Shown here: piece by piece, positions 17,688 to 27,203 of the stretch
How the letters are laid out: each line of letters opens with the position of its first letter
How positions within the stretch are numbered: the first letter of the stretch is position 1
Source of the DNA: Chloroflexota bacterium
Lineage (GTDB): Bacteria; Chloroflexota; Dehalococcoidia; Lucifugimonadales; Lucifugimonadaceae
Length of the DNA stretch: 64,000 nucleotides
Assembly: GCA_027618835.1 (NCBI GenBank)
Contig: JAQCHZ010000005.1
Location: forward strand, 62,001-126,000
Direction: 5' to 3'
The notes under the pieces: generated by a model
What the model saw: only the letters and a program-made list of their open reading frames with translations
Told to the model about the DNA's origin: nothing
The model's database searches: none
Position numbers and translations under genes: made by a program

Positions 17688-18380
17688 TTGCACGACTTCA
17701 CGAATTTCAAAAACGGGAATGAGACCGAGCTCACCTACTCACTTAAGTGGGCGGCATGGAAGTGGTTGTGGGAAGTCGCCGAGTGTCGAGTGATCGGATA
17801 TGAAGTTCGATTAGAAGGCCCGTTCGACAGAATTGCCGACGTGGTAGGACTCGGGACTGAGAACCGGGTTTATCTGATCGAGGTGAAATCGAGCCGTGCC
17901 GACCTCAGTCGTGACGACAATAACGAGCGAACCCAGAAGAAATTGCGGCAAAAAGAAAAATCGCTTCAGGCAGCGGCAGAACTAACGAACAGTGTTTTAG
18001 CAGCTGCAAAAATCGCAGCCAGCGCCAATCTAACTAGCGACTTGGAGCGTGCGGTCGCAATTACTGAATCGGATGCGACGAAAATCACGACCAAGTCCGC
18101 ATCAACTAAAAAGAGAATCGAAACTCTCTCGACTAAGTTACATGATCCGGCATACCTGAGATGCGCCGACTTTCACTACATCATGGCACCTGATCGAATG
18201 ATCCGATCAACAGAGGTTCCCGATCAATGGGGATTGCTCAACGAACGCGCTGAGGTGGTCATTGAAGCTCCGCAAAAGCAGGTGAAGCGAGTAACTCAAC
18301 ATGTGCTGCGAGCAATCGCTCGTGCGAACACACGTGACTTAATGAAGGCGTGCGAAGTCAACGTTCAGCGAACTACGTAG
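17688..18380 (+). CDS. predicted PD-(D/E)XK nuclease-like protein
   Basis: Residues about 10-75 carry FDRIADVVGL (Asp51) and VYLIEVKSSRADLSRD (Glu65, Lys67), the D-ExK spacing of restriction-endonuclease-fold proteins such as MmcB. An insert of about 80 mainly helical residues (82-160) follows, then CADFHYIMAPDRM, a late strand-helix unit also seen in that fold. The start is TTG 17688, the first start after the in-frame TAA at 17676-17678. It may act in DNA repair; the target is unknown. No partner methylase or toxin-like gene is adjacent. Confidence 0.6.
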   Translation: MHDFTNFKNGNETELTYSLKWAAWKWLWEVAECRVIGYEVRLEGPFDRIADVVGLGTENRVYLIEVKSSRADLSRDDNNERTQKKLRQKEKSLQAAAELTNSVLAAAKIAASANLTSDLERAVAITESDATKITTKSASTKKRIETLSTKLHDPAYLRCADFHYIMAPDRMIRSTEVPDQWGLLNERAEVVIEAPQKQVKRVTQHVLRAIARANTRDLMKACEVNVQRTT

Positions 18381-18518
18381 CTGGATCTTGTATCTGAGCG
18401 TCACCCGCAATCACCAGCCGCACACATCAGAGTTCTCGACCAAAGTGGAGAGACCTTCGGCGGGGATGAGGGGGCCTCTCTTCGTAGACATCTCACACGC
18501 GCACCCGCTCAGCCCAGC

Positions 18519-18571
18519 CACCGAAGATCCCTCCAATCCGCTTTGCTGCGGTCGAGATGACAATGTCGGAC
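18519..18571. repeat. dispersed repeat family B, copy 1
   Basis: The pattern CCACCGAAGATCCCTCCA, a CCGCT block and CGGTCGAGATGACA is shared with 21828-21882 and 22057-22100. This 'gatccctc...gggatgaca' type is a widespread intergenic repeat style in bacteria. It sits in the 200-base gap between two converging genes. Confidence 0.55.
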
Positions 18572-18582
18572 GGGAACGAAAG

Positions 18583-19746
18583 CTAGAGAATCTTGCGGAG
18601 TCGCTCGATAGCCTCTTTGAGGTTCTCTCGCGAGTTGGCAAACGACACACGAATGTAGCCATCGCCGAACACACCGAATGCAGTTCCCGAAAGTAGCGCC
18701 ACGCCACCCTCGTACATTGCCTTCTCGGCAAACTCTTTCGAGCTCAAACCTGTTCCCTTGATATTCGGGAACGCATAGAAAGCACCCTTAGGTGTAGGGC
18801 AGGTTACCCCAGGAAGTGAATTCAGTCCCTCGACGATAATGTCTCGTCGAACGGTGAACTCTTTCATCATTTCCTTCACCGATTCCTGAGAACCTTCAAG
18901 CGCAGCAATACCGGCCATTTGGGTGTGAACTGATGTGCAGGAAACACTGTTGGTCATGAGTCGGGTCACAGGCTCAACAAGGAATTCAGGGAAGATACCG
19001 TAGCCCAAGCGCCACCCGGTCATAGCGTAGCTCTTCGAGAATCCATCAAGGATCACGGTGCGCTCGCGCATGCCGGGGAACTTCGTAATAGAAACGTGCT
19101 CTACGTCGTCGCCGTAGTACATGTCTTTGTAAATTTCATCGGCCATGACCGTGATGTCATTTTCGACTGCCATCTGAGCGATCTTCTCGAGATCTGCTTC
19201 AGGAATTACGCTACCGCACGGGTTGTTCGGTGAGTTGACGATCATCAACTTGGTACGGGGCGTGATCAGCGATCGAAGCTTGTCGATATCAGCGTTGTAG
19301 CCGGTCTCTTCGTTCAGTTGCATTGGAACGGCTGTGCCGCCCATGTACTCGATCATCGATTCGTAAATTGGGAAGCCGGGATTCGGGTAGATAACCTCGT
19401 CACCCTCTTCGATCAACGCCATGATCGTGAAGAACATAACCGGCTTGCCGCCGGGAGTAACGATCACGCTGTCTGGCGATACGTCGTAGCCCTGTCGTTC
19501 GGTCTGGTGCTTGGCGATAGCCTGACGGGTTTCGAGCTGGCCTGCGGATGCACCGTAGTGGGTGAACCCATCGTCGAGTGCTTTCTTGGCGGCGTCTCGA
19601 ATGTGCACAGGGGTATCGAAATCAGGTTCACCGATTTCGAGGTGAATGATCGATTTCCCCTGGCGTTCAAGTTCTTTGGCCTTGGCGAGGGTTTCGAACG
19701 CTGTTTCGGTACCCAGATTTAACTGTCGAGATGCGAGCTGTGTCAC
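18583..19746 (-). CDS. PLP-dependent class I aminotransferase
   Basis: The 387-residue fold-type I enzyme has NSPNNPCG (171-178), ADEIY (202-206) and the PLP lysine Lys238 in GFSKSYAMTGWRLGYG, with a late Arg in RVSFANS for the substrate carboxylate. It transfers amino groups between amino acids and 2-oxoglutarate or similar; it resembles the AspC/PatA-like group, and the exact donor cannot be read. The start is GTG 19746. It stands alone on the minus strand. Confidence 0.92.
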   Translation of the reverse strand: MTQLASRQLNLGTETAFETLAKAKELERQGKSIIHLEIGEPDFDTPVHIRDAAKKALDDGFTHYGASAGQLETRQAIAKHQTERQGYDVSPDSVIVTPGGKPVMFFTIMALIEEGDEVIYPNPGFPIYESMIEYMGGTAVPMQLNEETGYNADIDKLRSLITPRTKLMIVNSPNNPCGSVIPEADLEKIAQMAVENDITVMADEIYKDMYYGDDVEHVSITKFPGMRERTVILDGFSKSYAMTGWRLGYGIFPEFLVEPVTRLMTNSVSCTSVHTQMAGIAALEGSQESVKEMMKEFTVRRDIIVEGLNSLPGVTCPTPKGAFYAFPNIKGTGLSSKEFAEKAMYEGGVALLSGTAFGVFGDGYIRVSFANSRENLKEAIERLRKIL

Positions 19747-20032
19747 TGTGGCGAGGCCTATTCAACTATTAAAGATGTGAGAGCCAAAACGAATTCGCTT
19801 ACGATAGTCGCTCAAACGAGTCAACTTCGGACGTTACGGAATTCGCAGCAAGTTCAAAATTTTCTTCCCGCACAGTTGGCATGTCAACATCTGATGAGAC
19901 AATGGCACTACCAGTAAGTTAGGTAATTCGAAATCTTCACAACGATTTGGCAAATTATCGTCGTAAGATCACCAGTTCCCGGATCACCCCCCGGGCACGT
20001 AAACCGCAGTTATCACAGAGACAGAAAACTCC

Positions 20033-20818
20033 ATGCCACATTCAGATATCAAACGAAATAGACAGAATCAAATGAAAAATCTCATAAAGTCTGGAAAACC
20101 GGCTTATGGGGTATCGGTCCAATTCCCTTCCGCTGAAATCGTCGAAATGATCGGCGAACTCGATTTCGACTGGGTGATGCTCGATGCCGAACACGGGTCG
20201 ATTACACCCGACAACATCGGTCCGATGATTATGGCCGCTGAGATACGCGGCATAACGCCAATCGTTCGACCCGAGAAAAACGATCCGGCAATCATCAATA
20301 AGTACCTCGACCGCGGCGCTATGGGTGTTCAGGTACCTCACGTAAATACCGCCGACGAAGCCCGCGCCGTTGTTGACGCGTGCCTGTACCACCCGAACGG
20401 GATGAGGGGACTCGGCGGCGGCCGTATGGCAGATTTCGGTTGGGGATCGCCAACTTCTGAATACGTCAAAGACGCCAACAAAGAAATGCTTGTGTGCATT
20501 CAGATCGAAGATATTGCTGCGGTCGAAAATCTAGACGAGATACTTGCCGTCCCCGACATCGATGTGTTCTTCATCGGCCCAACCGATCTGGCGCAGTCGA
20601 TGGGTCATCCCGGCGACAACGGACATCCCGACGTTCAAAAGGTCGTCAAGGAGACCTTCGACAGAATTCATGCAGCGGGGCACGCTTCAGGGACCCCGAG
20701 CGCAGCCGAGCAGGCGTTGAAGAACACCGAGGCCGGTATTCAATATCACTACACCCACATCCCAACCTTCATGAGCAGCTACGGCCAACACTTCATGGAA
20801 ACCGTAGGACGGGCTTAG
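20033..20818 (+). CDS. HpcH/HpaI family aldolase
   Basis: MLDAEHG (49-55), the RP of PIVRPEKND, CIQIED and FFIGPTDLAQSMG are the catalytic and metal-binding segments of class II pyruvate aldolases. Such enzymes cleave 2-keto-3-deoxy sugar acids or 4-hydroxy-2-oxo acids to pyruvate plus an aldehyde. With the dehydratases in this window it could finish sugar-acid breakdown, but its true substrate is unknown. A methyltransferase gene follows 39 bases downstream. Confidence 0.9.
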   Translation: MPHSDIKRNRQNQMKNLIKSGKPAYGVSVQFPSAEIVEMIGELDFDWVMLDAEHGSITPDNIGPMIMAAEIRGITPIVRPEKNDPAIINKYLDRGAMGVQVPHVNTADEARAVVDACLYHPNGMRGLGGGRMADFGWGSPTSEYVKDANKEMLVCIQIEDIAAVENLDEILAVPDIDVFFIGPTDLAQSMGHPGDNGHPDVQKVVKETFDRIHAAGHASGTPSAAEQALKNTEAGIQYHYTHIPTFMSSYGQHFMETVGRA

Positions 20819-20857
20819 AGGCTTTTCAGCCGGATACGGATTCAATCTAAAGTGACG

Positions 20858-21631
20858 ATGGACTATGTGGCGTGGGCGGAGTGGTACGACATTTTCTATG
20901 CGGCTGCTGATCCTGGGGATGTCGATTTCTATCACGGACTTTGCCAAGCTTCTGGCGGGCCAGTTTTGGAGATCGGGGTCGGTACTGGGCGCATCGCATT
21001 GCCGCTGGCTCAGCAAGGGATGGAGATCGTTGGGATCGATCTATTCGAGCCAATGCTCAAGGTCGCCCAACAGAACGCTCTCGACGTGGCTCCGCTCGAC
21101 GGTAGCCTTCGCCTGATTCAGGCCGACATGCGCGATTTCGACTTGAAGCGACAGTTTCCAGTTGTGACTATTCCGGCGCGAACGCTTTTGCTCGCAACGA
21201 CCGAGGCTGAACAGATCGACACGCTTTGTTGTGCCGCAAAGCATCTGGCGCCAGACGGAACAATGGCGTTCAACCTGTTTTACCCAGACCCCGAAATGCT
21301 CGCCGATGATCCTGACGAAGAGTTCCTTCTAGAGGTTGTCGATAAGCCCGACGGCGGGCGATATGTGCTTACGGCGAAGAATCGTTTCGATCTAGAGACG
21401 CAACTTAACCACGGTGTTCAGATTGCCGAAGAGCTTGATCCGAAAGGCGAGATTATTCGACGCCAAGAACTCGAAGTCGTCGTCCGCTTTTTATACCCAG
21501 AGCAGATCATCGCTCTCTGCGATCGAGTCGGATTAGAGGTGATCGAAATGTGGGGTGATTTCGAGGGCGGAGAGCTAGACGAGGAAAGCGACGAGATCGT
21601 CGTGCTGGCAAGGCACAAAGCTTCGATTTAA
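20858..21631 (+). CDS. class I SAM-dependent methyltransferase
   Basis: VLEIGVGTGRIALPLA (36-51) is methyltransferase motif I and GIDLFEPML motif II. WAEWYDIFYA at the N-terminus is typical of small-molecule or unknown-substrate methyltransferases. ATG 20858 gives 257 residues; a GTG at 20852 is also possible. It follows the aldolase closely and may be cotranscribed. The substrate is not inferable. Confidence 0.85.
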   Translation: MDYVAWAEWYDIFYAAADPGDVDFYHGLCQASGGPVLEIGVGTGRIALPLAQQGMEIVGIDLFEPMLKVAQQNALDVAPLDGSLRLIQADMRDFDLKRQFPVVTIPARTLLLATTEAEQIDTLCCAAKHLAPDGTMAFNLFYPDPEMLADDPDEEFLLEVVDKPDGGRYVLTAKNRFDLETQLNHGVQIAEELDPKGEIIRRQELEVVVRFLYPEQIIALCDRVGLEVIEMWGDFEGGELDEESDEIVVLARHKASI

Positions 21632-21827
21632 CAGAGCTTTGCGAGCTCGACCGCGACTCGCGATCTATCCGTGTGATCTTTTCAGAACAATGTCATTCTG
21701 AATTCACTTTCAGGATCAAACGTAAGACAAGCTATTTCGACTCCGAAGCCGACGTTTGCTTGCCGAATTCTCGAGTGCATCCGAGGGATTTGGCAGGATC
21801 ACAGCCCGGAGCGCACTCGATACCCTT

Positions 21828-21882
21828 CCACCATCGAAGATCCCTCCACTCAGATGACGCTGCGGTCGGGATGATGGGTGAC
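21828..21882. repeat. dispersed repeat family B, copy 2
   Basis: It reads CCACCATCGAAGATCCCTCCACT, then ACGCTGCGGTCGGGATGATGGG. It shares the same core with the copies at 18519 and 22057. Confidence 0.55.
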
Positions 21883-21893
21883 AGCTAGCGTCT

Positions 21894-21942
21894 AGTTCCT
21901 TCTCCCCCCGGGGAGAAGGTTAGGTTGAGGGGGAACGCTCGA
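21894..21942. repeat. dispersed repeat family A, copy
   Basis: The palindrome CTTCTCCCC-CC-GGGGAGAAG is followed by GTTAGGTTGAGGGGGAACG. The tail GTTAGGTTGAGGGGGAACG is identical to the copy at 42764-42805. Confidence 0.7.
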
Positions 21943-22056
21943 CCTGGCCGATAACGCACAAGAACCGACACTCGATTTCCCGAGCGCAGCCGAGGGATCT
22001 GGGGCTGGGGTCGCGAAGGTCGTTCATTAGAATTCAATCGCCGAGTACGCCCACAC

Positions 22057-22100
22057 CACCGAAGATCACTCCACTCCGCTATCGCAGAGTTCACCCCGAT
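22057..22100. repeat. dispersed repeat family B, copy 3
   Basis: CCACCGAAGATCACTCCACT and a following CCGCTATCGCAGAG match the family B core in diverged form. Confidence 0.45.
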
Positions 22101-22135
22101 GAAAATCGAAGCCGATATGTCGGAATCGAACGAAC

Positions 22136-23101
22136 CTAGAATCCTGCCGTCTTGTTGCAGATATTCTCAAGCTCTTCGCCCGCAGCAAACCGACGTAGAT
22201 TCGACTTGAACGCCTGTCGCCGCATTTCATATAACTCAGGCGTAAGTGCCGAAGAATGTGGCGTAAGAATTACGTTTGGTAGCGTCCACAATCGTGAATC
22301 GTCAGCCAACGGCTCGACAGCAGTTGCATCGAGTGCTGCACCAGCAAGATGTCCCGATTCGAGCGCATCGCACATTGCATCTTCATCAACAATTTCGCCA
22401 CGTGATATCACGATGATGTAGCTGCCTTTGGGCATTTTTGCGATTCGGCGAGCGTCGATGGAGTTTCGAGTGGTATCTAGCACCGGCGCTGCAATGACCA
22501 GGAAGTCAGACACTTTCGCCAGATCGTCGAGACGATCTAAATCCCAGCACTCTTTGATCGTTGCCGGAACGTTCGATGGCGCAGGGTCGATTGCATATGT
22601 CGTTGTTCCGAACGCCGAAACCCGTTCGGCAACCGCCCTACCTATCGCGCCCAGACCGAAAATACCAACAGTCGTGCCGGTTATTTCTGTAATGCGTGAA
22701 GCATACTTCTCGGTATCCCACGTCTTATTCTGGCGATCTTCAAAAGCTTCCTGAAAACGGTGAGTCAGGCCTACCATCGCACCGATAACGTGGTCGCCCA
22801 TCGAGGTCACGTGCGTGCCGGGAGCGTTGGTGATCGGTACATCAGAATCGACGATTTTCTGGTAGGCGACGATCTTGTCGATTCCCATGCCGGGGCAAGC
22901 GATCCATTTCAGCTGATCCGCTGCGGCGAACGCTTTGTCATTTGGCCAGCCAAAAAAGACGTCGGCACCTTTGACTGCTTCGATATGATCGGCAGGGTCG
23001 TAGGCAACGACGAAATCGATATCGGGAAAGGAATCGATCAGTTCATCGGCGTAGTGAGTGCCCACGTGGTCGGTCCCAATTACAACTTTTAGGTTCGTCA
23101 T
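22136..23101 (-). CDS. D-isomer 2-hydroxyacid dehydrogenase
   Basis: GIFGLGAIGRAVA (147-157) is the NAD-binding motif. VISRGEIVDE carries the substrate-binding Arg, and TPHSSALT holds the catalytic His near residue 283. Length 321 fits glyoxylate/hydroxypyruvate-type members of the family that reduce 2-keto acids. It is convergent with the upstream methyltransferase and divergent from the DUF402 gene 53 bases away, so that short gap must hold both promoters. Confidence 0.9.
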   Translation of the reverse strand: MTNLKVVIGTDHVGTHYADELIDSFPDIDFVVAYDPADHIEAVKGADVFFGWPNDKAFAAADQLKWIACPGMGIDKIVAYQKIVDSDVPITNAPGTHVTSMGDHVIGAMVGLTHRFQEAFEDRQNKTWDTEKYASRITEITGTTVGIFGLGAIGRAVAERVSAFGTTTYAIDPAPSNVPATIKECWDLDRLDDLAKVSDFLVIAAPVLDTTRNSIDARRIAKMPKGSYIIVISRGEIVDEDAMCDALESGHLAGAALDATAVEPLADDSRLWTLPNVILTPHSSALTPELYEMRRQAFKSNLRRFAAGEELENICNKTAGF

Positions 23102-23154
23102 CTATAAACTCCGCTCAGTAATTTGCAGATGAGCATGTTGTCACAACAGGCATA

Positions 23155-23763
23155 ATGCGCCAATGGTCTCTCGGATGGCGCAAAGATAGATATATTCAAG
23201 AACTCATGATTCCCACGACCCGATTGGAGCCTCGCGAGCACATTGTGATTCGCAATGTGTTCAGAGGTCGCGTGCAGACCGTATTCCCATCGATTGTTGT
23301 GGTCGATTCTCCAGAACTGGTGGTCACATGGTTGCCACTCGAAACGCCTGTACTTAACGGAGTGACCGACCCGTCCGCCGAGCACGACGGTAAACAGGGG
23401 CATCTGAGCGCCGAAATCATGTCCGTCAAACAATGGATCATGGCAGAACGAAATTGTCACACCTCGGGAACGCTCCGCATCAAGAACCCACGACTGATGT
23501 GGTCGCTGTGGGTGTTCTGGGAACCTGAGATGACCGAAGTGCGAAGCTGGTACATCAACATCGATGCGCCGTACAAGCGAACGAGCATCGGATTCGACAC
23601 GTGGGATATGTTCCTCGGCGTCGTGGTCCAGCCCGATCGCAAGACGTGGCGATACAAAAATGAAGATGAATTCGCTGAGGCGATCGAAGCGGGAATTTTC
23701 ACAGCGTTCGAGGCTCAGGAGGTTAGCGACACCGCCGCTAGTGCCCTGCAAACGATCGCGTAA
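23155..23763 (+). CDS. DUF402 (FomD/nucleoside-phosphatase-like) protein
   Basis: RSWYINIDAPYKRTSIGFDT, then WDMFLGVVVQPDRKTWRYKN and an acidic DEDEFAEAIEAG helix, are the DUF402 pattern with its metal-binding acidic residues. Characterised relatives are metal-dependent phosphatases acting on nucleoside di/triphosphates or on a fosfomycin intermediate. The start may be ATG 23155 or the later ATG 23209. It lies upstream of uvrB with 185 bases between. Confidence 0.8.
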   Translation: MRQWSLGWRKDRYIQELMIPTTRLEPREHIVIRNVFRGRVQTVFPSIVVVDSPELVVTWLPLETPVLNGVTDPSAEHDGKQGHLSAEIMSVKQWIMAERNCHTSGTLRIKNPRLMWSLWVFWEPEMTEVRSWYINIDAPYKRTSIGFDTWDMFLGVVVQPDRKTWRYKNEDEFAEAIEAGIFTAFEAQEVSDTAASALQTIA

Positions 23764-23948
23764 AACCGCAAGCGGTTCAACAACATTTGGGGCGATTGGC
23801 GGCCCGACATTCTCTGGGAGATTCCACAGATCCCAAAGAATTGGGATGAGATTTAATCTCGTTCAACCTTGTGAATCCGTTGACCAATGGCACGCAGCGA
23901 ATTACATTCACGATTCAACCTCGACAGTTCACGAGGTAGAATTCGGGA

Positions 23949-26039
23949 ATGTCTAACCCGAAAATCGCAGGTCGATTCGAGATCGAAGCCGACTTCGAGC
24001 CGACTGGTGATCAACCGACAGCGATCAGCGAGCTAACAGCCGGTCTAAACGACGATCTGAAACACCAGACTCTGCTCGGCGTTACTGGCTCCGGCAAGAC
24101 CTTCACGATGGCAAAGATCGTCGAAGAAGTTCAGCGCCCTACCCTCGTTATTGCGCACAACAAAACACTTGCCGCTCAACTATCGTCCGAGTTCCAAGAT
24201 TTCTTCCCGAACAACTCGGTTCAGTACTTCGTTAGCTACTACGACTACTACCAGCCCGAGGCATATATTCCGCAGTCGGATACCTACATCGAAAAGGAAT
24301 CCGACGTTAACGAAGAGATCGACCGTCTGAGGCACGCAGCAACAAGAGCGTTGCTCACTCGACGCGACACGCTAATCGTCGCCAGTGTTTCGTGCATATA
24401 CGGTCTCGGATCTCCTGAAGAATATCGCTCAGTCGTTCTAAGCCTGCGCAAAGGCGAAGAGCCCGGACTTCGCAAAGTCGTGCGCAAGCTCATCGACATG
24501 TACTACGAACGAAACGACATGGAAATGGTGCGAGGTCGGTTCCGTCTTCGCGGCGACACGCTCGAAATCATGCCGGCTTATGAAGAGCTAGCAATTCGGG
24601 TTCAGTTCTTCGGCGATGAGATCGAACGCATCATCGAGCTCGACCCGCTCACTGGCGAAATTCTTGCTGAACTTGATCACATCGAAATCTTCCCCGGCAA
24701 ACACTTTGTAACTCCTGAAGACGAGCTGAAAGAAGCTCTAAAGGACATCGAAAACGAGCTTGGCGGACGACTTGACGCACTGCGCTCGAACGGGAAACTC
24801 GTCGAAGCACAACGTCTCGAACAGCGCACTAACTTCGATCTAGAAATGCTCAAGGAAACCGGTTCATGCCCCGGAATCGAGAACTACTCGCGCCCTCTTG
24901 GTCGACGTTCCCCAGGTTCGGCACCGTGGACGTTGTTGGACTACTTCCCCGACGATTTTCTGATATTTATCGATGAATCACACATCACACTCCCGCAGAT
25001 CAACGGCATGTACAAGGGAGACCTCGCCCGCAAGACGAGTCTGGTCGACTACGGGTTCCGACTGCCTTCTGCGATGGATAATCGCCCTCTCGCCTTCGAG
25101 GAATTTGAAGATCGAGTGAAGCAGATCATTTATGTTTCCGCCACGCCGGGTCCTTACGAAGCGGCACACGAACAGCGTCGCGTTGAACAGGTGATTCGAC
25201 CAACTGGACTAATCGATCCAGAGATCGTCTTGGAGCCGACCGAAGGCCAGATCGACAATCTCCTCGAACGAATTCAAGCCACAACGGCTAAGCACGAACG
25301 AGTGCTTGTAACAACGCTTACAAAACGCATGGCGGAAGAGCTTACCGACTATCTGCGCGAACTTGGAGTTCGGGTGCAGTACCTCCATTCTGATATTCAG
25401 ACGATGGAGCGCACGGAGATTCTTCGAGACTTGCGGTTGGGCGTTTACGACGTAGTAGTCGGAATCAACCTGCTTCGTGAGGGTCTCGACCTGCCGGAGG
25501 TGTCGTTAGTGGCGATTCTCGATGCCGATAAGGAGGGCTACCTGCGCTCCAGCACTTCGCTGGTTCAGACCATCGGTCGAGCAGCACGCCACGTCGAAGG
25601 CAAGGTCGTGATGTACGCCGACAAAATCACGAAGTCGATGAAGTTCGCTATGGACGAGACTGATCGACGTCGCGCTATTCAGAGGGCGCACAACGATGCC
25701 AATTCGATCACCCCTACTTCTATTGTTAAAGCAGTCAAAGACATTACGACCTCGATCAGACAGGTCGCCGAGACCAAGACTCCGTATGTCACGCCATCTG
25801 CATTGCCGAAAAACGATCTGCTCAGGCTCTTGAAAGATCTTGAAAAGCAGATGAAAAAAGCTGCACGAGACCTCGAATTCGAGAAGGCTGCATTACTTCG
25901 TGATCAAGTAGTCGACATACGCAAAGTGCTCGTCGATCTAGGCGACTCTAAATCGGTCGACCCCGAGCCAGAGAAAATCGTAGAACTCGCCCCCACAACA
26001 GCCGACGGCATCCCAGAAGAACTAATCGGAGCCGACTAA
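23949..26039 (+). CDS. uvrB: excinuclease ABC subunit B
   Basis: A full-length 696-residue Uvr[13 protein letters not shown] (Walker A), the beta-hairpin region [15 protein letters not shown], the DESH box ([10 protein letters not shown]), [20 protein letters not shown] and QTIGRAARH. The C-terminal UVR motif ([31 protein letters not shown]) binds UvrC. It loads on damaged DNA with UvrA for nucleotide excision repair. A single gene with no SOS-box consensus that I can identify upstream. Confidence 0.98.
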   Translation: MSNPKIAGRFEIEADFEPTGDQPTAISELTAGLNDDLKHQTLLGVTGSGKTFTMAKIVEEVQRPTLVIAHNKTLAAQLSSEFQDFFPNNSVQYFVSYYDYYQPEAYIPQSDTYIEKESDVNEEIDRLRHAATRALLTRRDTLIVASVSCIYGLGSPEEYRSVVLSLRKGEEPGLRKVVRKLIDMYYERNDMEMVRGRFRLRGDTLEIMPAYEELAIRVQFFGDEIERIIELDPLTGEILAELDHIEIFPGKHFVTPEDELKEALKDIENELGGRLDALRSNGKLVEAQRLEQRTNFDLEMLKETGSCPGIENYSRPLGRRSPGSAPWTLLDYFPDDFLIFIDESHITLPQINGMYKGDLARKTSLVDYGFRLPSAMDNRPLAFEEFEDRVKQIIYVSATPGPYEAAHEQRRVEQVIRPTGLIDPEIVLEPTEGQIDNLLERIQATTAKHERVLVTTLTKRMAEELTDYLRELGVRVQYLHSDIQTMERTEILRDLRLGVYDVVVGINLLREGLDLPEVSLVAILDADKEGYLRSSTSLVQTIGRAARHVEGKVVMYADKITKSMKFAMDETDRRRAIQRAHNDANSITPTSIVKAVKDITTSIRQVAETKTPYVTPSALPKNDLLRLLKDLEKQMKKAARDLEFEKAALLRDQVVDIRKVLVDLGDSKSVDPEPEKIVELAPTTADGIPEELIGAD

Positions 26040-26124
26040 CGGCCAGCCCCGGCGCGCCGGCTGCCGATGATTGCCAATTCACGATACTTTTTATCATGGC
26101 AAAAGCTAAAGAACTTCCAAGAAC

Positions 26125-26511
26125 ATGAGTAACTCAACCAACCAAACAGTCGCCAGCATGCGGGTTGTACCGGTCGCGGGTCAGGACTCTATGCTCATGA
26201 ACCTTTCCGGCGCCCACGGTCCTTATTTCACCAGAAATATCGTGATCCTTGAAGACAGTAACGGGCGAACTGTAATTGGTGAAGTACCGGGTGGAGAACC
26301 TATTCGAACTACGTTAGACGCTGCATCAGAATTGGTGATCGAATCGAAAGTGGCTAACTATCGAACCACTCTGAACCTAATCGGCAAAAAAATTCTCTCA
26401 CTTGGACTCTGGCAGAATCTGCGCAAGACCTCTTCAAACGAAAAGTTTCGTGGGGCGTTCAGGCTGGCGAAGGCACTTACCTCTTCACCCATGTCACCGC
26501 ACCAGCAATGA
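26125..26511 (+). pseudogene. gudD: glucarate dehydratase remnant (N-terminal quarter)
   Basis: Residues 12-85 (RVVPVAGQDSMLMNLSGAHG, FTRNIVILEDSNG, IGEVPGGEPIRTTL) match the start of D-glucarate dehydratases, which are about 440 residues. Family similarity stops near a run of seven A (26385-26391), and the frame then runs through sequence that makes more sense in another frame. The catalytic barrel is absent. So this is a truncated relic, apparently joined by deletion to the small gene that follows; the ORF end overlaps that gene's ATG. Confidence 0.75.
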
Positions 26512-26765
26512 CTCGACTCCGCATTTCCGAACGCGCAGTTTTCGATACCCTTGTTGATTCCGGCGTCTCTACATCACGTTCAGAAGCACTTTCCTGGTGC
26601 TTGAAGTTAGTGCGTGACAATGAGTCGGAGTGGCTCGATAGTCTCAGGAAAGCGTTCAAGTCGGTCGAGAAGGTTCGGAACGAAGGTCCAGCAAGTAAAA
26701 AATCTCGTTCCCGCACACCAACAATTCCTTACCTCTCTGGTAGACTAATATTTGTTCGATTTTGA
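26508..26765 (+). CDS. small helical protein of unknown function, possibly missing its start
   Basis: The 85 residues include TRLRISERAVFDTLVDSG, SRSEALSWCLKLV and EWLDSLRKAFKSVEKVR, a regular helical pattern that looks like a real protein. The same frame is open upstream to the TAA near 26365 and reads KVSWGVQAGEGTYLFTHVTA, a plausible beta-rich N-terminus. No ATG, GTG or TTG occurs there. The gene may have lost its start when it was joined to the gudD remnant. I do not recognise the family. Confidence 0.45.
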   Translation: MTRLRISERAVFDTLVDSGVSTSRSEALSWCLKLVRDNESEWLDSLRKAFKSVEKVRNEGPASKKSRSRTPTIPYLSGRLIFVRF

Positions 26766-26819
26766 TTATGATTTAGTTGTCGTGGCGAACTTGATTTCGC
26801 ATGGCTCACGGAGAGACTA

Positions 26820-27134
26820 ATGGCCGAAGTTGAAGTACTAAAGAAGGAAACCGTTCTCGAGGCACTGCGCGACGTTTACGACCCGGAAATCCCGGTCAAT
26901 GTCGTCGATCTCGGGCTTATTTACACTGTCGAAGTTTGTGATGGCGATGTTCACGTCGAGATGACGCTGACAGCCCCCGGTTGCGGTATGGGTCCTTACA
27001 TCGCTCAGCAGGCCGAATGGCGAATTGCTGAGATCGACGATGTCGAAGATGTGCAGGTTGACGTTGTATTCGACCCGCCTTGGACTCCCGACATGATTAC
27101 CGAAGACGGCAAACGTCTTTTGGGCATCGACTAA
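26820..27134 (+). CDS. DUF59/MIP18 family iron-sulfur assembly protein
   Basis: DVYDPEIPVNVVDLGLIY, then MTLTAPGCGMGPYIAQQ with the conserved Cys, and VFDPPWTPDMIT define the SufT/PaaD-like DUF59 family. It helps deliver or assemble Fe-S clusters. The next gene, 69 bases on, is an Mrp-type ATPase; in many bacteria these two are fused, which supports a joint role. Confidence 0.93.
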   Translation: MAEVEVLKKETVLEALRDVYDPEIPVNVVDLGLIYTVEVCDGDVHVEMTLTAPGCGMGPYIAQQAEWRIAEIDDVEDVQVDVVFDPPWTPDMITEDGKRLLGID

Positions 27135-27203
27135 ACTAGTTCGCTCAATACGTATCTACTAATCTGCGGTTCGCCGCGACCAAAAGTATCCTGACCTAAC
27201 AAT

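Larger units (their letters stand above)
21632..22135. other. intergenic region rich in dispersed repeats
   Basis: About 500 bases without a gene separate two converging genes. The stretch holds family B copies (21828-21882, 22057-22100), a family A copy (21894-21942) and reversed fragments of family B (cgagcgcagccgagggatct near 21980-22000). The open frames here match nothing and are broken by the repeats. Confidence 0.65.

Noticed and set aside
26041-26064. Terminator after uvrB
   Set aside because: CAGCC-CC-GGCG/CGCCGGCTG can form a GC-rich hairpin, but there is no T run and almost no loop, so I did not call it.
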